Assembly: GCA_965602655.1 (NCBI GenBank)
Contig: CBFCZE010000100.1
Coordinates: 1 to 10,448, forward strand
Direction of reading: 5' to 3'
DNA length: 10,448 nucleotides
Origin: JAAERC01 sp965602655
Lineage (GTDB): Bacteria > Zixibacteria > MSB-5A5 > GN15 > PGXB01
Within the stretch, counting starts at the first letter, position 1, and each line of letters starts with the position of its first letter. Made by a program: the position numbers and the translations under genes. Of the stretch, positions 5,744 through 10,448 are shown one piece after another. The notes below the pieces were generated by a model. The model was not told the origin of the DNA, searched no databases, and saw only the letters and a program-made list of their open reading frames with translations.

Positions 5744-7741
5744 TTGAGGAATACAGTCATCAGTTTTTTAATGGCCGCCTTTATGATGATGGCGGCGATG
5801 GCATTTATACCGGATAAATCGCTGGCCAACAGCGCGCCGGAGTTTGATCCGATTGCGACCCAGACTGTTATGGAAGGGAGTGTTTTTAGCTATACGGTTA
5901 CGGCCGTTGATATAGACGGTGATCCGATAACTATTGTAGCTGTTTCGCGTCCGGTTAGCTCTACTTTTATTGACAATGGAGACGGGACGGCTGATTTTAA
6001 ATGGGAGCCGGAATATACCGGACCGAATTCATCGGAAGGTTCGCCGTTTGTTATTCATTTTATGGCCAGCGACGGGGCCGCGTCAGATCAGATTCAGGCC
6101 AATATAATTGTCTCTAATAATAATCGAAAACCGGCTATAAATCCGGTTGATATCGTCGAATATGAGGCTGGAGAGCTGGTTTCAATAACGGTTACCGGTT
6201 ATGATCCTGACAATGACGAAATTGGCTGGAATCTTCTTTCGGCGCCATCGCAGATTTCATTTTCTTCCGATATTGATGCTTCATTAAACTGGCAGACGAT
6301 ATTTGCAGATTCCGGATTCTATGATATAAGTATTGAGCTGGCTGATATATATGGTGCCGCTGATACGGCCGATATTGCTCTGAACATTCTGCCCAAAGCA
6401 ATTTATACATTGTCGATTGACACTATTTCAGCCTATCCCGGAGAAACGATTTCGATGGATGTGAACCTGATGAATCTTGAAGAGGTCGGCGGGTTCAATC
6501 TTCTTATCAATTATGATGTGTCGGCTCTGCTTCTTTCCTATTTATGGGTGGTTGGGACAAGAGCCGAAGCGTTTGAATATTTTACTTATAGCCGTGATAA
6601 CAACAATATTAAGGGTGATGTTCTGATTACCGGTGTGGCCGATATTGATGATGGGGTTACGACCGATAATTTATCTGCCGGTGATGGCCCGCTTGTAAAT
6701 CTTACCTTTTATGTAACCAATGATTTGACTTTTTCAGGTTTTTCGATTCCTGTCAAATTTGCCTTCCGGAATTTGATCGATAAAAAAGATAATACGCTAA
6801 CCGACATTTTTGGCGAGACGATTGGTCAGGAAGCGATAAATTATGAGGATGGTTATATTATCATCAAGCAGGTAGATATAAGCGGACTTGGTGACATTAA
6901 TCTTAATGGCGTTACATATGAGATAGCCGATGCCGTCTATTTTACTAATTTCTTTATAGATCCGGGGCATTATCCCTTAGACCCCGAGCGGAGAGCCAAC
7001 ACCGATGTGAACCAGGATGGATTATCGGGGAGTGTTGCGGATCTGGTCTTTTTGATTAATTATCTTATCAATCCGAATAATACCAATAAGCTCAGACCGA
7101 CTTATAGTCCGGTGGAAATAACCAATTTTGCTACAGCCGATAATTTCAGTATCTCATGCGAATCGGATATTGAAATTGGCGGCCTGGCTTTAACATTGAA
7201 GTCTGAGGAACCGATTTATCCGCAAACTGGTAATGGTATAAATATCGGTATCAAGGGGATGACAATTAAATCTGCCGTTGATGGAAAATTACTAAGGCTG
7301 TTGATTTATAGTGAGGATGGAACCTCTATCCCGGCCGGAATAAATGATATAATTTCTATGAATAATGATAACAAGTTGGTAATCAAAGAGATAGAATTTT
7401 CATCGGCTGATGGGGTTTTGTTAAAGACGATAGTGTCCAGGACTTCACAACCTGTTGTGCCGAGTGGTTTTATCTTGGAGCAGAATTATCCGAATCCGTT
7501 TAATCCGATTACGGAAATTGGTTTTAGTCTGCCAAAAATGTCCAAAGTTAATCTTACGGTATATAATGTGCTGGGACAGGAAGTAATAAGTTTGATTGAA
7601 TCGTCGCTGCCATCCGGAAATCATAGGGTTATCTGGGATGGCCGCAACGAGTTGGGAGCGGCCGTTGGCAGCGGAATTTACTTTTACAGGCTGACGGCTG
7701 ATGACTTTGAGGCCAAACGCAAAATGACACTCTTGAAATGA
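5744..7741 (+). CDS. secreted Ig/cohesin/dockerin surface protein with T9SS-type tail
   Basis: This 665-aa exported protein starts at TTG: GAGGAG (5730-5735) lies 8 nt upstream, an in-frame TGA (5729-5731) bars an earlier start, and the next ATG would cut the signal peptide. Residues 1-30 are a Met/Ala-rich signal peptide. Then come two cadherin/He_PIG-like modules (about 31-120 and 124-217; the first has D-I-D-G-D-P-I-T and a F-K-W-E-P block); a textbook-like cohesin module (221-378, P-G-E-T-I-S-M-D-V then G-G-F-N-L-L-I-N-Y-D); a dockerin-like pair at 383-445 with loops G-D-I-N-L-N-G and T-D-V-N-Q-D-G, each one residue longer than usual; a short beta module with L-R-L-L-I-Y-S; and a FlgD-like sorting domain (577-665) from Q-N-Y-P-N-P-F-N-P to R-K-M-T-L-L-K. 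It has one cysteine, unlike its neighbours. It is the closest relative of gene 2 in the window and first in an apparent operon. Surface attachment by T9SS is inferred. Confidence 0.92.
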   Translation: MRNTVISFLMAAFMMMAAMAFIPDKSLANSAPEFDPIATQTVMEGSVFSYTVTAVDIDGDPITIVAVSRPVSSTFIDNGDGTADFKWEPEYTGPNSSEGSPFVIHFMASDGAASDQIQANIIVSNNNRKPAINPVDIVEYEAGELVSITVTGYDPDNDEIGWNLLSAPSQISFSSDIDASLNWQTIFADSGFYDISIELADIYGAADTADIALNILPKAIYTLSIDTISAYPGETISMDVNLMNLEEVGGFNLLINYDVSALLLSYLWVVGTRAEAFEYFTYSRDNNNIKGDVLITGVADIDDGVTTDNLSAGDGPLVNLTFYVTNDLTFSGFSIPVKFAFRNLIDKKDNTLTDIFGETIGQEAINYEDGYIIIKQVDISGLGDINLNGVTYEIADAVYFTNFFIDPGHYPLDPERRANTDVNQDGLSGSVADLVFLINYLINPNNTNKLRPTYSPVEITNFATADNFSISCESDIEIGGLALTLKSEEPIYPQTGNGINIGIKGMTIKSAVDGKLLRLLIYSEDGTSIPAGINDIISMNNDNKLVIKEIEFSSADGVLLKTIVSRTSQPVVPSGFILEQNYPNPFNPITEIGFSLPKMSKVNLTVYNVLGQEVISLIESSLPSGNHRVIWDGRNELGAAVGSGIYFYRLTADDFEAKRKMTLLK

Positions 7742-7752
7742 GGTTTATATAA

Positions 7753-10329
7753 GTGCTTGGAAAACAACAATATAGTAGTAATTCTTTCTTGAGGACGATT
7801 TTGAAATCGTGCAAAATACCAATTTATATTTTTTTACTTTTGTTTATGTTTGGCGGGGCAGCTTACTCCCAGTCAATAATTGATAGTGTTAATTATGCCA
7901 TTGATATTGGGGATGCTTTCGGGAACGCCGGCGATACGGTTGAAATTCCTATTCAGATAAAAACTCCGATTCCCGTTGGCGCCTTTGTGATTCGTTTTAC
8001 TTATAACAGCGATTTGCTTAGACCGCTCCCGATGGACGGTTGCCCGAAAGATGCCTGTTCCGGATATTGTTGCGATTCAACCGGAATTGACCCGTTGGCA
8101 ATAGTTTATGACAGCCTTGATATGGTCGGCGCCGGCCTTACAACTATTGAAATTGATACTTCTGGTTATTATTGCATCCCATATTCAGACGATCCCATAG
8201 TATCTAACCGTTCCTTTGCTTTGCATGATCCAGGCGATGATAGTATGCATGTTGATGCTGTTTTTGTGCAGTTAACAGATTTTCTTCCGCCTCAAGATGA
8301 ATGTCGTTTACAGTACTGGAGCCGCCCATTTGTCGGGATCATACAGGATTCTGTTGCCACGATTGCCAATGTAATGTTTATTGTAAGCCCAACGGCTGCA
8401 TCGGGAACTCAAAATATATTACGAATTGAGGATTATCGACCGGAGTATCCGACTGATCCGCTTCCCGACTATCGCGATAATCAGCTTGGCGATACAACAG
8501 GGACCGTGATTATCAGACCGCTGGGAGCTTTTGGATTTGGTCGTTTCACTGTTGGTACAGGTCCGGACCCGGAACCTGATTGGGATACATGCACTTACGG
8601 AATCTGCCAGGATGCCTTTGGTGACGATACCTGTTGTGTACCATCTGACAATACCCCGCCGATTGTTGCAAGTATTTCACCGTCGAGCTATAATATAGAC
8701 CAGGGAGTAAATGTTAATTTCTCCGTAACGGTAACAGATGCTGATGGCGATAATCTTTCTTTGGAGGCATCCGGTTTGCCGATTGGCGCCACATTTAGCC
8801 CGAGTAATCCGGTTACCGGCAGTGGCAGCGTCTCGGGTACATTCGACTGGACACCCTCTTTTTCGCAATCGGGAACTTTTGGGATTAATTTTCAGGCAAC
8901 CGATGAACCGGGGGCCAAATCGGCAATAAGATCGGTAGTAATTACGGTTAATGAACTGAATATTGATCGGCTGTTTACTACCTCGGCACCGGGCGGCAAA
9001 CCGGTAGGAGGTATTTCCGGGGCGACGCCGGTTATTTTCCCCATTGATCTGATTTCATCCAGAACGGTTTACGGTATTCAATTCGATATGATGTATCCCG
9101 GAAATGTTGTAAAAATGGATTCAATTGTTGTTACCGATTTGACACCTGAATATGCGGTCTGGGAAAATATTGGGGATTTCCCTGATACGATCCGAGTTGT
9201 CGCCTTTGGACTTTCAAATGAACCAATTCTTGAACCGACTACCTCAACCGCTATTTTAAATGCCTATATGACAGTTGACTCAAATGCAGTGCCGGGTGAA
9301 TATTTGATTAATCTTGAAGATGCCTGGGAATCGGTTGATCCCGATCATACTGTCCCGTCATTGAATCTGCTGACCGATGCCGGTGTGGTGCAGGTTGACC
9401 GAATTGGTGATGTAAATCTTGATACAAGGATAGACGTGGCGGATTTGGTTAACGTGGTGGCGTATATCATAGGCAATTATGGCCTTCCAAAAAGAAATTT
9501 TGAAACTGCCAATGTTATTCAGGATGCGCTGGTTAATGTGGTTGACCTGGTTGGTATCATTAATCTTATATATGATATCCCGGTTGAATCATCGCCTGTA
9601 TCATCGAGTGTTGAAGGCGAGGTTGCTCGACTCAGTGTTGAACATGATGATAACCTGATCGATGGTCAGCTTACCAAATTGAATGTTCGCGGCGAATTCC
9701 CGGATAATATTGCCGGGATTCAAATGCAGATTGATTATGATCCAGGCGTATTTGAATTTGATCAACCTGAACTGGCTGAAGAGGCGGGTGCCTTTACACT
9801 GGCATATAATGATGATAAAAGCGGCCGGATGCAAGTATTAATGTATAATTACAAGCCCTGGGAAACCGACGGTTTGATTCCATCCGGTTCTGCCGATGTT
9901 CTTCATCTGCCGGCCAAGATCAAGAAGAATTTGTATGCGGGTGATAATTCCAAAATCAAGATTACTCAGGCCTACCTTTCCAACTCAAAGGCTGGATCTA
10001 TTGCGACCGAGGATTTGACACCATTGATTCCGGAAAAATTCACCCTGATGCAGAATCGCCCCAATCCGTTTAATCCAACTACCAGTATCGATTTTCATAT
10101 TGGTTATGACTATGCTTCGAGCGGTCTGCAAAAAGTAAGGCTTGATGTTTTCAATATTCTTGGGCAGCAGGTAAAGGTTTTGGTTGATGAATATTTGGAG
10201 CCGGGTCCGCATACCGTTGTTTGGGACGGTTCTAATCAAGCAGGTGAAACGGTTGCTACCGGCGTTTATTTATATCGCTTGCAAGTCGATAAAGACCATA
10301 AAACTAAAAAAATGTTATTGCTTAAATAG
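7753..10329 (+). CDS. secreted multi-cohesin/dockerin surface protein with T9SS-type tail
   Basis: This 858-aa exported protein starts at GTG, the first possible start after an in-frame TAA at 7750. The ribosome site TGAGG (7739-7743) overlaps the gene 3 stop, so translation is probably coupled. A signal peptide ends near S39 (A-A-Y-S before Q-S). Modules: cohesin-like 1 (about 41-280) with a cysteine-rich insertion; a short cysteine cluster before 297; a He_PIG/cadherin-like module (300-400) with D-A-D-G-D-N-L-S-L and S-G-T-F-D-W-T-P-S; cohesin-like 2 (about 405-550); a dockerin-like pair (552-612) in which loop 1 is good (D-V-N-L-D-T-R-I-D-V-A-D) and loop 2 is degraded (N-V-I-Q-D); a third cohesin-like module (about 615-760, D-N-I-A-G-I-Q-M-Q-I-D-Y-D and M-Q-V-L-M-Y-N); and a FlgD-like sorting domain (764-858) from Q-N-R-P-N-P-F-N-P to K-K-M-L-L-L-K. 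Three cohesin-like modules make it the best scaffold candidate here. Binding partners are unknown. Confidence 0.92.
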   Translation: MLGKQQYSSNSFLRTILKSCKIPIYIFLLLFMFGGAAYSQSIIDSVNYAIDIGDAFGNAGDTVEIPIQIKTPIPVGAFVIRFTYNSDLLRPLPMDGCPKDACSGYCCDSTGIDPLAIVYDSLDMVGAGLTTIEIDTSGYYCIPYSDDPIVSNRSFALHDPGDDSMHVDAVFVQLTDFLPPQDECRLQYWSRPFVGIIQDSVATIANVMFIVSPTAASGTQNILRIEDYRPEYPTDPLPDYRDNQLGDTTGTVIIRPLGAFGFGRFTVGTGPDPEPDWDTCTYGICQDAFGDDTCCVPSDNTPPIVASISPSSYNIDQGVNVNFSVTVTDADGDNLSLEASGLPIGATFSPSNPVTGSGSVSGTFDWTPSFSQSGTFGINFQATDEPGAKSAIRSVVITVNELNIDRLFTTSAPGGKPVGGISGATPVIFPIDLISSRTVYGIQFDMMYPGNVVKMDSIVVTDLTPEYAVWENIGDFPDTIRVVAFGLSNEPILEPTTSTAILNAYMTVDSNAVPGEYLINLEDAWESVDPDHTVPSLNLLTDAGVVQVDRIGDVNLDTRIDVADLVNVVAYIIGNYGLPKRNFETANVIQDALVNVVDLVGIINLIYDIPVESSPVSSSVEGEVARLSVEHDDNLIDGQLTKLNVRGEFPDNIAGIQMQIDYDPGVFEFDQPELAEEAGAFTLAYNDDKSGRMQVLMYNYKPWETDGLIPSGSADVLHLPAKIKKNLYAGDNSKIKITQAYLSNSKAGSIATEDLTPLIPEKFTLMQNRPNPFNPTTSIDFHIGYDYASSGLQKVRLDVFNILGQQVKVLVDEYLEPGPHTVVWDGSNQAGETVATGVYLYRLQVDKDHKTKKMLLLK

Positions 10330-10356
10330 GTGAGGTAAATTCGAAGGATATTTATT

Positions 10357-10448
10357 ATGAATGACCGTAATAAAATAAATATGATAGCGATTTATGCTAC
10401 CGCACTTACGCTTATTTTTGCGGTAACGTCATTTGGACAGGCAAATCA
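10357..10448 (+). CDS. start of a further secreted protein (partial, cut by window end)
   Basis: Only the first 30 codons are present. AAGGA at 10344-10348 lies 8 nt before the ATG. The peptide has a charged start (D-R-N-K), a hydrophobic core (residues 9-26) and a likely cleavage before Q28 (S-F-G then Q-A-N), so it is a signal peptide. It begins 27 bp after gene 4 with no terminator between, so it probably belongs to the same operon. By position it may be another member of this surface-protein set, but nothing of the mature protein is visible. Confidence 0.75.
   Translation, partial: MNDRNKINMIAIYATALTLIFAVTSFGQAN

Noticed and set aside
1..10448. CRISPR array, tRNA, rRNA, insertion sequence or phage gene
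   Set aside because: No evenly spaced direct repeats, cloverleaf, transposase motif or terminal inverted repeats were seen. The repeated elements are protein-module duplications within genes.

Overview
The window comes from a bacterium of the Fibrobacterota-Chlorobiota-Bacteroidota (FCB) type, most likely one of its uncultured phyla such as Zixibacteria, Marinimicrobia or the KSB1 group. Three large secreted proteins end in the FlgD-like, type IX secretion (T9SS) type A sorting tail, with an N-Y/R-P-N-P-F-N start and a K-K/R-K-M-x-L-L-K end. Their cohesin-like and dockerin-like modules are also typical of those lineages. Base composition is moderate, and AT-rich between genes. The phylum is inferred; no marker gene is present.

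Layout, all on the + strand. Positions 1-267 are AT-rich and non-coding. A good sigma70-type promoter (268-296) is followed by a leader of about 340 nt with several hairpins. Gene 1 (643-1974) is a cysteine-rich cohesin-like protein ending in two nearly identical dockerin repeats, with no sorting tail. A 298-bp gap holds a possible promoter, an orphan perfect Shine-Dalgarno sequence and a long structured leader. Gene 2 (2273-5209) is a 978-aa multidomain surface protein with a more C-ending codon style. A very strong hairpin follows its stop. A 534-bp gap contains several hairpins, including two mutually exclusive ones. Gene 3 (5744-7741, TTG start), gene 4 (7753-10329, GTG start) and the start of gene 5 (10357 to the window edge) are 11 and 27 bp apart and look like one operon.

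Genes 2, 3 and 4 share one plan: signal peptide, Ig/cadherin-like and cohesin-like beta-sandwiches, a two-repeat dockerin-like module, a short beta module with a (QVL/RLL)-x-Y-(S/N) motif, and the sorting tail. Gene 1 follows the same plan but stops after the dockerin. No enzyme domain is visible. The simplest reading is a set of co-located, exported, calcium-binding adhesive or scaffold proteins that may bind one another by cohesin-dockerin contacts, as in a cellulosome but attached by T9SS-type tails. That interaction is inferred, because the module calls come from reading motifs and not from profile searches. The long structured leaders before genes 1, 2 and 3 are the most unexplained part of the DNA.
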